A DNA stretch of 5,101 nucleotides from DATDMG01 sp036518955 (GCA_036518955.1 DATDMG010000040.1:1-5101); one strand, 5' to 3'; numbered from the stretch's first letter, positions 1 to 4,988 are shown. A program made the numbers and translations. The notes: generated from the letters alone by a model not told the origin.

Positions 1-950
1 CCGCCGGTGTCGTAGGTGATGCCCTTTCCGGCCAGGACGACGCGGCCCCGGCGCTGGGTGGGTGCCTCCGGCTGGTAGTCCAGGCGGACCAGGCGCGGCG
101 GGTTCACCGAGCCGGCCCCGACCGCGAGCAGGCCGCCGAACCCGTCTGCCGCGAGAGCCGACTCGTCCCAGACGGTGATCTCGAGACCCGCGTCCGCGGC
201 GTACTCGGCGGCGCGGTCCGCCAACCACGCCGGGGTCTTGACGTTCGAGGGGGTCGCCGCGAGGTCCCGGGCCCGGGCGGTGGCCAGGGCATGCGCCGTC
301 CCGGCGGCCAGCGCCTCGGCGGGCAGCCGGCCGGCCAGCTCGACGCGGCGCGCCGGGACCGCGTCGGCGCGCCGCTTCGTCCCGGTCGCCGGGGGCGCAT
401 AGCCGCCCAGGTGCAAGCCCTCCACCAAGGCCCGGACAGCGTCCGGGCCCTGCCCGTCGGCCAGCGAGGTGACCACCCGCTCCCGGCCGCGCACCACCCG
501 GGCCAGCGCGGCTCCCGCCCGGCGGAGGTCGTGGACCGCGTGGGTGCCCGTCCCCACCAGGAGCAGCCGGCCGGGCAGCCCGGACGGCGCCTGGACCGGG
601 ACCCGCACCACCTCGCCGGCCCGGCCCGAGACCCGCTCCGCGACCAGCACCGCGGCGAGGTCGACGCCGTACCGCTCCGCCGCGAGACCCGCCGTCGCGT
701 CGGGGACGGGCCTTCCGCCAGCCGGCGGATCCACCGCGGCGTCCACGGGGGGCCCGGCGGCGGTCCGCGCCGGGCCGGTGGTGGCACCCGTCGGGACTGC
801 GGTACCCGGCGTCCCGGACGCCGCCGACACGCCGACGGCGAGGACGTCGGCGCCCTCCCATGCCCTGCCGACGTCATCACCCAACGTGACGAGGGAGAGG
901 CGGTTCTGCAGCGGCGCCGGGAGACCGGCGGGCCGGGTGCGGGGGCTCAC
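1..950 (-). CDS. pepA: Leucyl aminopeptidase (peptidase family M17), N-terminal 316 residues, cut by window edge
   Basis: Cytosolic metallo-aminopeptidase that removes N-terminal residues, often leucine, from peptides; it needs two metal ions and family members are usually hexamers. The reading frame is open from 950 to base 1. It ends in the family signature GKGITYDTG, where Lys309 and Asp314 match the first metal-binding/catalytic Lys and Asp of the family. The remaining ligands and the catalytic Arg lie outside the window. Other family motifs are ATPSNVKTP at about residues 230-240 and FGGLLAVGAGS about 30 residues before the signature. The first 200 residues form the poorly conserved N-terminal macro-like domain, with an Ala/Pro-rich stretch near residues 45-80. 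The GTG at 950 is chosen because no in-frame ATG, GTG, TTG or CTG occurs in the 27 nt between it and the AGGAGG at 978-983. Identity is secure; the exact start is less so. Confidence 0.95.
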   Translation of the reverse strand, partial: MSPRTRPAGLPAPLQNRLSLVTLGDDVGRAWEGADVLAVGVSAASGTPGTAVPTGATTGPARTAAGPPVDAAVDPPAGGRPVPDATAGLAAERYGVDLAAVLVAERVSGRAGEVVRVPVQAPSGLPGRLLLVGTGTHAVHDLRRAGAALARVVRGRERVVTSLADGQGPDAVRALVEGLHLGGYAPPATGTKRRADAVPARRVELAGRLPAEALAAGTAHALATARARDLAATPSNVKTPAWLADRAAEYAADAGLEITVWDESALAADGFGGLLAVGAGSVNPPRLVRLDYQPEAPTQRRGRVVLAGKGITYDTG

Positions 951-956
951 GGCGTC

Positions 957-962
957 ACGATA
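957..962 (-). promoter_or_regulatory. Candidate -10 hexamer TATCGT for a leaderless pepA transcript
   Basis: On the minus strand TATCGT fits the actinobacterial -10 pattern TAnnnT. It ends exactly 6 nt before the pepA GTG, so the usual initiation distance would put the first transcribed base at or next to the start codon. No -35 hexamer is recognisable 16-19 nt upstream, which is common in actinobacteria. The call rests on motif and spacing only. Confidence 0.4.
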
Positions 963-977
963 GCGGCCAGGTGACCG

Positions 978-983
978 CCTCCT
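978..983 (-). promoter_or_regulatory. Orphan Shine-Dalgarno AGGAGG upstream of pepA
   Basis: A perfect AGGAGG lies 27 nt before the pepA GTG, too far to serve it directly, and no start codon in the pepA frame occurs in between. At 7 nt spacing it faces a CTG (970-968) opening a seven-codon frame, L/M-A-A-I-V-T-P. That frame ends in a TGA (949-947) overlapping the pepA GTG as GTGA. It may be a coupling leader peptide, or simply chance. Confidence 0.3.
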
Positions 984-991
984 GGCACGTC

Positions 992-1017
992 GAAGGCCCG
1001 GGCGATCCCGGGCCTTC
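992..1017 (-). terminator. Perfect 11-bp hairpin between DUF3117 and pepA
   Basis: GAAGGCCCGGG (992-1002) is followed by the loop CGAT (1003-1006) and the exact reverse complement (1007-1017). It lies 88 nt past the DUF3117 stop and about 40 nt before the pepA start. It probably ends the DUF3117 transcript. No T-run follows, so it would be a GC-rich actinobacterial-type terminator or an mRNA-stabilising hairpin. Confidence 0.55.
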
Positions 1018-1104
1018 CGTCAGCACCGACCGCAGCGGGGTCGAGCACGATGTGTCTCGCGGCGCCCGCCGTCGGACGGCTGCGGCCGGAGGTGGGAGCG
1101 GTGA

Positions 1105-1275
1105 TCAGGGGTTGACCGCCGAGGCGAGCTGATCCCGCAGTTCGCCGGCCTCGGTGGCGGACATCTCGACGACCAGACGACCCCCGCCCTCGAGTGGGAC
1201 GCGCATGACGATGCCTCGCCCTTCCTTGGTGACCTCGAGCGGGCCGTCGCCGGTCCTCGGCTTCATGGCCGCCAT
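1105..1275 (-). CDS. DUF3117 family small actinobacterial protein (56 aa)
   Basis: A small conserved protein of the actinobacterial DUF3117 family, homologous to M. tuberculosis Rv1211. From memory, Rv1211 has been reported as calmodulin-like, but the biochemical role of the family is not settled. The sequence opens with MAAMKPRTGDGPLE, continues with EGRGIVMRVPLEGGGRLVVE and ends in a short helix-like segment (TEAGELRDQLASAVNP). Nearly the whole protein is the domain, and the length is normal for the family. The ATG at 1275 is preferred over an in-frame ATG at 1365 because the extra 30 residues are Arg/Cys-rich and not family-like, and because a purine-rich ribosome site lies just before 1275. 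It is likely monocistronic, with a hairpin on either side. There is no signal peptide or membrane segment, so it is cytosolic. Confidence 0.93.
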   Translation of the reverse strand: MAAMKPRTGDGPLEVTKEGRGIVMRVPLEGGGRLVVEMSATEAGELRDQLASAVNP

Positions 1276-1281
1276 GCGGCA

Positions 1282-1290
1282 TCCCCTTCC
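1282..1290 (-). promoter_or_regulatory. Ribosome binding site of the DUF3117 gene
   Basis: The minus strand reads GGAAGGGGA, 6 nt before the ATG at 1275 (9 nt if the GGAAGG part is the one used). It supports the short start over the upstream in-frame ATG at 1365. Confidence 0.65.
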
Positions 1291-1373
1291 TTCTCCGCGG
1301 TCCACCACCTGGCGGAGGTGGGCCGCGCACCGGTGCGTCCGCGCTGACGGGGTGCGGAGCGTCATCGCCGCTC

Positions 1374-1379
1374 ATTATC
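1374..1379 (-). promoter_or_regulatory. Candidate -10 hexamer GATAAT of the DUF3117 promoter
   Basis: GATAAT differs from the TATAAT consensus only at the first base and stands out in a very GC-rich stretch. It would give a leader of roughly 90 nt before the DUF3117 ATG. The best -35 overlap is a poor TTTCGC about 18 nt upstream, inside the CGTTTCG repeats at 1399-1418. Confidence 0.35.
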
Positions 1380-1398
1380 CCTGGTCGGCCACGCTGGG

Positions 1399-1418
1399 CG
1401 AAACGTCAGCCCGAAACG
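1399..1418 (-). repeat. Tandem direct repeat CGTTTCG x2, 13-bp period
   Basis: On the minus strand CGTTTCG occurs at 1418-1412 and again at 1405-1399, separated by GGCTGA. The pair sits at the -35 region of the candidate DUF3117 promoter and directly after the strong hairpin at 1423-1455. It could be a regulator site, but no known operator is recognised. Confidence 0.4.
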
Positions 1419-1422
1419 CCGT

Positions 1423-1455
1423 GTCGACCCCACGGCGGTGGGCCGCCGGGTCGAC
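1423..1455 (-). terminator. Strong bulged hairpin downstream of the mannosyltransferase operon
   Basis: GTCGACCC (1423-1430) pairs exactly with GGGTCGAC (1448-1455), and GGCGG (1434-1438) with CCGCC (1443-1447). This makes 13 base pairs interrupted by one CAC bulge (1431-1433) and closed by the loop TGGG. It lies about 115 nt beyond the mannosyltransferase stop and before the DUF3117 promoter candidate. A short TTT follows on the minus strand but no true T-tract. Confidence 0.5.
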
Positions 1456-1569
1456 GTCCCGCCCACCGGGCGGCACGCCGGTCGGCAGCACCGTGGTCGC
1501 GGTGCCGGACGGGCGGCCTCAGCGCCGCTCGGTGAACCCTGGTACCGCGGCGTCGCCGCTCTCGACGCG
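1456..1569 (-). other. 3' flank of the mannosyltransferase gene with two further hairpins, no gene seen
   Basis: This stretch holds a perfect 6-bp hairpin CCGCCC-ACC-GGGCGG at 1459-1473 and a second 6-bp hairpin GCACCG-tggtcg-CGGTGC at 1488-1505. CCGCCC is part of an alternative fold, because GCCCACC at 1461-1467 can also pair with GGTGGGC at 1437-1443. Together with the hairpin at 1423-1455 it forms a structured trailer for the operon. I see no coding region here; long open frames are expected by chance at this GC content. Confidence 0.4.
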
Positions 1570-2841
1570 TCACGGCGCCCACCGCTGGGAGCGCCAGATC
1601 ACGAGCATCCAGATCACGCCGAGCACTCCGAACCCGACCGTGACGGCGAGCCGGTAGGCCCGCGATCCGGACGCCGCCGCGAGCATCGTCCCGAGCGGGA
1701 AGAGCGGCAGCAGGTAGCGCGGCAGGCTGGTGAACGAGTCCAGGACAGCGAGCAGGTAACCCGCGTACCCGGCGGTCCACGCCACCAGGTCGCGACCGAC
1801 CACCCGGCGTCCCTGCCGCCACAGCCACCAGACCACCCCGGCCACCCCGGCCACCAGCACCACCGGACCGACCTGGCGCCCGAAGTAGAGCCCCGACGCG
1901 TAGATCCAGGGCCGCACCGGGGTGATCTCGTGCGGAAGCCGCCAGGCCGCCATCGTCCGGGTGTACCCGCCCGGGACGCCGGTCCGCCACCACACCACGA
2001 GCGGCCACTCCACCGCGGCCGTGGCCGCCGCCAGCCAGCCGAGCGCCGGGGCGGCCAGGGCCCGGACCGCCCGGTGGGGCGGCTCGCCCCGCAGCGACCG
2101 CGCCCGCGCCACCAGGTGGACGGAGAGGACGACGACGAGCGGCACCGCGATCGGCCGGGCCAGCCCGGTGAGCAGCAGAAGGGGCACCGCCAGCAGGTAG
2201 CGCTCCCGCTGCAGGCATCGCAGGACGGCGGCGAGCAGCAGCAACGCGAGCGCTTCGGTGTACGGCAGCTGCAGCACCAGCGCGGACGGGAAGAAGCACA
2301 GCAGCGCCGTCGTCCAGAGCCCGAGCCGCGGCCCCGCGACGTGTGCCGCCACGCTCCGGACGAGCACGGCCGCCCCCGCGGCGCAGGTCAGGGACACGAC
2401 GGTGGCGGCCGCGGTCCAGCTCAGCCCGGTCAGCTCGACCACGCGGACCAGCCCCGGATACAGCGGGTAGAAGGCCCAGGTGTTCGGGGCGACGGCGCCG
2501 GTCGAGTCGATCGGCAGGTGGGCCGGGTAGCCCTGGTGGGCAACCCGCTCGTACCACGTGCCGTCCCAGTTGTTGGCGATCTGCAGATACGTCCAGGGCG
2601 TTCCGTCACGGTGCCGGCCGGCCAGGTCCACGCTGCGGAACACGGCGAACGTGAACAGGGCCCGGCTCGCGGCCAGGACGACGAGAGCCTGGGCCCAGCC
2701 GGGCAGGCGGCGCGGGTCGAGCCGGGACAGCCCGGCCGACCAGCCGTGACGCACCACCTGGCCGGCCGCCGGGGACGCGGTGGCCGAGGGCCCGGCCCCC
2801 GGGGTGAGGTCGGCCGGTGGCGCCGTGCCGGCTGCCGTCAC
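1570..2841 (-). CDS. PIG-V family polytopic mannosyltransferase (GT-C type)
   Basis: A 423-residue integral membrane protein with roughly 8-10 hydrophobic segments. It resembles actinobacterial PIG-V (GT76-like) mannosyltransferases, which use a lipid-linked sugar donor on the outer face of the membrane. Motifs typical of the family are: NNWDGTWY, with the putative catalytic acid Asp93, in the first extracytoplasmic loop; FYPLYP at 124-129; FFPSALVLQLPYTEAL at 183-198; RPIA at 229-232; and a late SLPRYLLPLFPLG segment at about 372-384. The N-terminal 35 residues are Ala/Pro-rich and probably cytosolic. The GTG at 2841 is chosen because it overlaps the tag stop as GTGA, suggesting translational coupling. 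An in-frame ATG at 2865 would add 8 residues and overlap tag by 28 bp; neither has a strong ribosome site. The acceptor is unknown; lipoglycan or protein O-mannosylation are both possible. Confidence 0.85.
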   Translation of the reverse strand: MTAAGTAPPADLTPGAGPSATASPAAGQVVRHGWSAGLSRLDPRRLPGWAQALVVLAASRALFTFAVFRSVDLAGRHRDGTPWTYLQIANNWDGTWYERVAHQGYPAHLPIDSTGAVAPNTWAFYPLYPGLVRVVELTGLSWTAAATVVSLTCAAGAAVLVRSVAAHVAGPRLGLWTTALLCFFPSALVLQLPYTEALALLLLAAVLRCLQRERYLLAVPLLLLTGLARPIAVPLVVVLSVHLVARARSLRGEPPHRAVRALAAPALGWLAAATAAVEWPLVVWWRTGVPGGYTRTMAAWRLPHEITPVRPWIYASGLYFGRQVGPVVLVAGVAGVVWWLWRQGRRVVGRDLVAWTAGYAGYLLAVLDSFTSLPRYLLPLFPLGTMLAAASGSRAYRLAVTVGFGVLGVIWMLVIWRSQRWAP

Positions 2842-3428
2842 GAGGCTGCCCGGCGGGCATGGCACCCGGCGAGGTGGTCGTCCACCAGGCCGCAGGCCTG
2901 CATCGCGGCGTAGGCCGTGGTCGGCCCGACGAAGACGAGTCCGTAGCCGCGCAACCCCTTCGCCAGGGCCTTCGACTCCGGCGTCGAGCCGGGCACGTCG
3001 CCCGGCCGCCGCGGCGCCGGCCGCGAGGCCGGGGCGAACGACCAGACCAGTGCGTCGAGGCCACCAGGGACGGCGTCGCGCACGGCCAGCACGGCGCGCG
3101 CGTTCGTCACCGCGGCGAGGATCTTGGACTTGTTCCGCACGATGCCAGGATCACCGAGGAGCCGCTCGACGTCGTCCGGACCGTAGCCGGCCACCACCTC
3201 CGGGTCGAAGCCGGCGAAGGCGGCCCGGAACGCCGGCCGCTTGCGCAGGATGGTCAACCAGGACAGCCCGGACTGGAACGCCTCCAGGGTGAGGCGCTCG
3301 AAGAGGGCCTGCTCGCCGTGGACCGGGACGCCCCACTCGGCGTCGTGGTACTCGACGTAGTCTGCGGCGGCCGCCGCCCAGGAGCACCGGGCGAGCCCGT
3401 CACCACCGATCACCACCCCGTCGCTCAT
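2838..3428 (-). CDS. tag: DNA-3-methyladenine glycosylase I
   Basis: Base-excision repair enzyme of 196 residues that releases 3-methyladenine from alkylated DNA in the cytosol. The family pattern is complete: RCSWAA near the start, the YHDAEWGVPVHG segment, then LTLEAFQSGLSWLTILRKR. Cys15, His28, His185 and Cys189 match the four structural zinc ligands of E. coli Tag. Glu49 corresponds to the conserved active-site Glu38 of E. coli Tag and Trp57 to its base-stacking Trp46. The C-terminal GLVDDHLAGC is diagnostic. Length is normal, with a slight Arg/Pro-rich insertion at about residues 130-150. The start ATG lies 3 nt after the stop of the DivIVA-domain gene and has no clear Shine-Dalgarno, so it is probably coupled. 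The gene is the middle one of the operon and overlaps the next start by 4 nt. Confidence 0.96.
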   Translation of the reverse strand: MSDGVVIGGDGLARCSWAAAAADYVEYHDAEWGVPVHGEQALFERLTLEAFQSGLSWLTILRKRPAFRAAFAGFDPEVVAGYGPDDVERLLGDPGIVRNKSKILAAVTNARAVLAVRDAVPGGLDALVWSFAPASRPAPRRPGDVPGSTPESKALAKGLRGYGLVFVGPTTAYAAMQACGLVDDHLAGCHARRAAS

Positions 3429-3431
3429 CCG

Positions 3432-3899
3432 TCAGAAACGGCGCTGCGGCGACTCGGAGGGCGAGGCGGGCGGCGCGAGCGCATCGTCGAAGCCGCCCCC
3501 GAACCCGCCCCGGCGGTCGCCCCCGAGGTCGTCGTCCAGGTCGCTGCCGAGGTGGCTGCGAACATCGCCGGCCGCGGCGCCGGGACCACCCGGGCGAGCT
3601 CCGCCCGCCCCGGGCTCGAGGTCGAGCGCGGCCCGCAGCCGCCCGATCTCGTCGTCCCGCCACCGCAGCTCCTGGCCGAGCCGGTCCAGGACCTCGTCCA
3701 CCTGGTTCATCCGGTAGCCGCGCAGGGCCGGCGTGAAGCGCAGCGCCTCGACGTCCTCCGGGACGACGCCGTCCGGTGGCAGGCCCCGGAACGGGAGCGA
3801 CGACTCGGGGGCATCCATCCCGCCACTGATCCGTCCGGTGACGACGCCGGCCACGAGGGCGATCACGGCCATGGCCAGCAGGGTGAAGAGCCAAGTCAC
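3432..3899 (-). CDS. Membrane-anchored DivIVA-domain protein (155 aa)
   Basis: A small single-pass membrane protein. Residues 2-21 form one hydrophobic segment (WLFTLLAMAVIALVAGVV). A short linker follows, then a DivIVA-like motif at about residues 50-74 with the hallmark RF-x-x-A-x-RGY-x-M-x-QVD-x-VLDRL, running into a short coiled coil to about residue 93. The last 60 residues are Gly/Asp/Pro-rich and look disordered. Full DivIVA/Wag31 proteins are longer and lack a membrane anchor, so this is an accessory family member. It resembles the small protein encoded next to tagA in mycobacteria (Rv1209 by recollection). DivIVA motifs usually mark curved membrane at poles or septa; that role is inferred here. 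The GTG at 3899 is chosen because GGGAG lies 9 nt upstream and the membrane segment then starts at residue 2. An in-frame ATG at 4103 would run through the divergent regulatory region. Confidence 0.82.
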   Translation of the reverse strand: MTWLFTLLAMAVIALVAGVVTGRISGGMDAPESSLPFRGLPPDGVVPEDVEALRFTPALRGYRMNQVDEVLDRLGQELRWRDDEIGRLRAALDLEPGAGGARPGGPGAAAGDVRSHLGSDLDDDLGGDRRGGFGGGFDDALAPPASPSESPQRRF

Positions 3900-3908
3900 C
3901 CGACGATG

Positions 3909-3913
3909 CTCCC
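3909..3913 (-). promoter_or_regulatory. Ribosome binding site GGGAG of the DivIVA-domain gene
   Basis: GGGAG on the minus strand lies 9 nt before the GTG at 3899 and is the main reason for choosing this start over the longer frame. Confidence 0.5.
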
Positions 3914-3930
3914 ACGGCCGCAGGACCTGT

Positions 3931-3968
3931 GACGCCGGCCCGGACACCCCGGCGTCCCGTCCCGTCCC
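3931..3968 (-). promoter_or_regulatory. Structured leader of the DivIVA operon: hairpin overlapping a G-quadruplex-type motif
   Basis: GACGCCGG (3931-3938) is the exact reverse complement of CCGGCGTC (3949-3956), with a 10-nt loop. Four C-runs on the plus strand (3947-3950, 3956-3958, 3961-3963, 3966-3968), spaced by 5, 2 and 2 nt, make the minus strand match the G3-N1-7 quadruplex pattern. The two structures share bases and could exclude each other. The element lies about 30-70 nt before the GTG at 3899, within the likely mRNA leader. Confidence 0.4.
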
Positions 3969-4003
3969 GGGCCGCCCGTAGAGGTCATCGGTATGCCGAA
4001 CGA

Positions 4004-4042
4004 GTGAGCACTTCACGTAACCATTGCGATACTCAAAGTAAC
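4004..4042. promoter_or_regulatory. AT-richer island with GTAAC/GATAC/GTAAC repeats in the divergent intergenic region
   Basis: GTAAC (4017-4021), GATAC (4028-4032) and GTAAC (4038-4042) repeat at 11 and 10 bp, one helical turn each. GTGA-n5-TCAC (4004-4016) lies beside them. The first two units fit the GlnR-type box GTnAC-n6-GAAAC with one mismatch. The spacing is generally that of OmpR-family response-regulator operators, such as GlnR, PhoP or MtrA. The site lies 33-58 nt before the AGGAGG of the plus-strand gene and about 120 nt before the DivIVA-domain gene, so it could control both. Clear -35/-10 pairs are not assignable on either strand. Which regulator binds is unknown. Confidence 0.45.
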
Positions 4043-4074
4043 ACTCCAGGGTGGGACCCGGCCACGACCGACCC

Positions 4075-4080
4075 AGGAGG
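4075..4080 (+). promoter_or_regulatory. Ribosome binding site AGGAGG of the exported-protein gene
   Basis: A perfect AGGAGG sits 5 nt before the ATG at 4086 and fixes this start despite another ATG four codons downstream in another frame. Confidence 0.85.
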
Positions 4081-4085
4081 ACCTC

Positions 4086-4982
4086 ATGGTGCATGGAGCC
4101 CACCGCCCCGACGCTTTTGAGCTACCCGTCCCTCCCGCGGAAGGCCGCGTGGTCGGCGCCCGGATCGCCCCACCCACGCCACGCCACGGCCGGCCCTGGG
4201 GCCGTGCGCTGGCCCTGGCCGGCGTGGTGGCGGTCTGCCTCGTGCCGGCGACCGACGCGCTGGCGTCGTCCCGGTCGGAGCACGGCGGACGGGCCCCTCG
4301 CGCCGGGGTGCAGGACCGGCGCGGCGACGGCGGAAACCGGGTCCGGACGGTGACGCGGACCGTGACCGCCCCGACGACCCCGAGCCTCGACCCGGTGAGC
4401 GGTGGCACCGGGACCGGGGAGGAGCCGGTCGTCCGGTCCGGTGAGGATCTGGGGTGGTGGCCGTGGGGCCCGGTGGTGAGCGGGCGGCTCAACCGGCCGG
4501 TCCGCGGCGGCTACTCCACCCTGGTGCTGCAGCGTGGCCGGATCGCCGCGGTCACGGACAGCACGGTGACCCTCACCTCGGCCGACGGCGTCACCATCAC
4601 CTGGACGGTCGACGAGCGGACGCGGGTACTCCGACCGGGCGGCCGGGGCAGGGCCGGAGGGTCCGAGCCGCGTCGTCAGCACGCCCGGGACACCGTCCCC
4701 TCGCCCACCGACGGCTCCGCGGGCCCCACCAGCTCGGCGCCGGCGCCGACCGCGGGGCTCTCGGCCGGTGAGCAGGTCGGGATCTGGGGCACCGCGTCCG
4801 GGGACGTCACCACGGCGACGTTCGTCGTCGTCCGGAGCAACGCGCCGGCCCCGAGCACGTCGACGAGCAGCCCGACCAGCACGCCCACCGAGACGACGTC
4901 GACGTCGACCTCGACCTCGACCTCGACCTCGACCTCGAGCACGACGTCCGGCACGACGTCGACCGACCCCTCGGTGGAGTAG
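4086..4982 (+). CDS. Probable exported protein with DUF5666-like domain and Ser/Thr repeat tail (298 aa)
   Basis: No enzyme family is recognised. A long Arg/Pro-containing N-region (1-40) precedes a hydrophobic core at 41-54. The ALA-S junction at 58-61 is a possible signal peptidase site, so the protein is secreted or, if uncleaved, anchored. Residues 61-140 are low complexity. Residues about 144-183 (VLQRGRIAAVTDSTVTLTSADG onward in two stretches ending at TVDERTRV) and 225-250 (LSAGEQVGIWGTASGD then VTTATFVVV) match the strand pattern of DUF5666 beta domains: a GxVxxVxxxxVTV strand pair, a T-x-V step and a G-x-x-V-x-V-x-G step. A Pro/Arg/Ser insert at about 184-224 splits the two halves. 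The tail from about 256 is almost only Ser, Thr and Pro. No sortase motif or C-terminal membrane segment is present. The Ser/Thr tail may be O-glycosylated, which is speculation. The start is set by a perfect ribosome site. Divergent from the DivIVA operon. Confidence 0.82.
   Translation: MVHGAHRPDAFELPVPPAEGRVVGARIAPPTPRHGRPWGRALALAGVVAVCLVPATDALASSRSEHGGRAPRAGVQDRRGDGGNRVRTVTRTVTAPTTPSLDPVSGGTGTGEEPVVRSGEDLGWWPWGPVVSGRLNRPVRGGYSTLVLQRGRIAAVTDSTVTLTSADGVTITWTVDERTRVLRPGGRGRAGGSEPRRQHARDTVPSPTDGSAGPTSSAPAPTAGLSAGEQVGIWGTASGDVTTATFVVVRSNAPAPSTSTSSPTSTPTETTSTSTSTSTSTSTSSTTSGTTSTDPSVE
4899..4938 (+). repeat. Hexanucleotide tandem repeat (TCGACC)5 with flanking partial units
   Basis: Five perfect TCGACC units at 4905-4934 are preceded by TCGACG (4899-4904) and followed by TCGA (4935-4938). 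In frame they encode alternating Ser-Thr. The unit length is a multiple of three, so changes in copy number would lengthen or shorten the tail without a frameshift. Confidence 0.9.
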
Positions 4983-4988
4983 CCCACC

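Noticed and set aside
291..974. Plus-strand open frame of 227 residues over pepA
   Set aside because: Antisense to a clear M17 aminopeptidase frame and Arg/Gly-rich without recognisable motifs.
1276..1365. Upstream ATG at 1365 for the DUF3117 gene
   Set aside because: The family begins at MAAMKPR, encoded from 1275, with a good ribosome site just before it; the extension is Arg/Cys-rich and unlike the family.
1831..1865. Tandem CCCCGGCCA units as a DNA repeat
   Set aside because: They fall inside the mannosyltransferase gene and simply encode a Val/Ala/Gly-rich membrane segment; only two units.
1438..2913. 491-residue plus-strand open frame opposite the mannosyltransferase gene
   Set aside because: It is Arg/Gly/Gln/His-rich with no family pattern, and lies antisense to a gene with clear membrane segments and PIG-V motifs. 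Long antisense frames are expected at this GC content.
2817..3932. 371-residue plus-strand open frame opposite tag and the DivIVA-domain gene
   Set aside because: It is antisense to tag, which has complete zinc-ligand and active-site motifs, and to the DivIVA motif; its composition is that of a shadow frame.
4004..4016. GTGA-n5-TCAC as a CRP/GlxR operator
   Set aside because: The CRP/GlxR pattern is TGTGA-n6-TCACA; here the spacer is one base short and the outer T/A are missing, so I did not assign it.
3900..4103. Longer start (ATG at 4103) for the DivIVA-domain protein, adding 68 residues
   Set aside because: The extension crosses the GTAAC repeats and the divergent ribosome site, and has no family resemblance. 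The GTG at 3899 has a ribosome site and places the membrane segment at the N-terminus.
4676..4987. Minus-strand frame encoding Val-Glu repeats
   Set aside because: It is the antisense reading of the TCGACC repeat; the plus-strand frame has a perfect ribosome site, signal sequence and domain.
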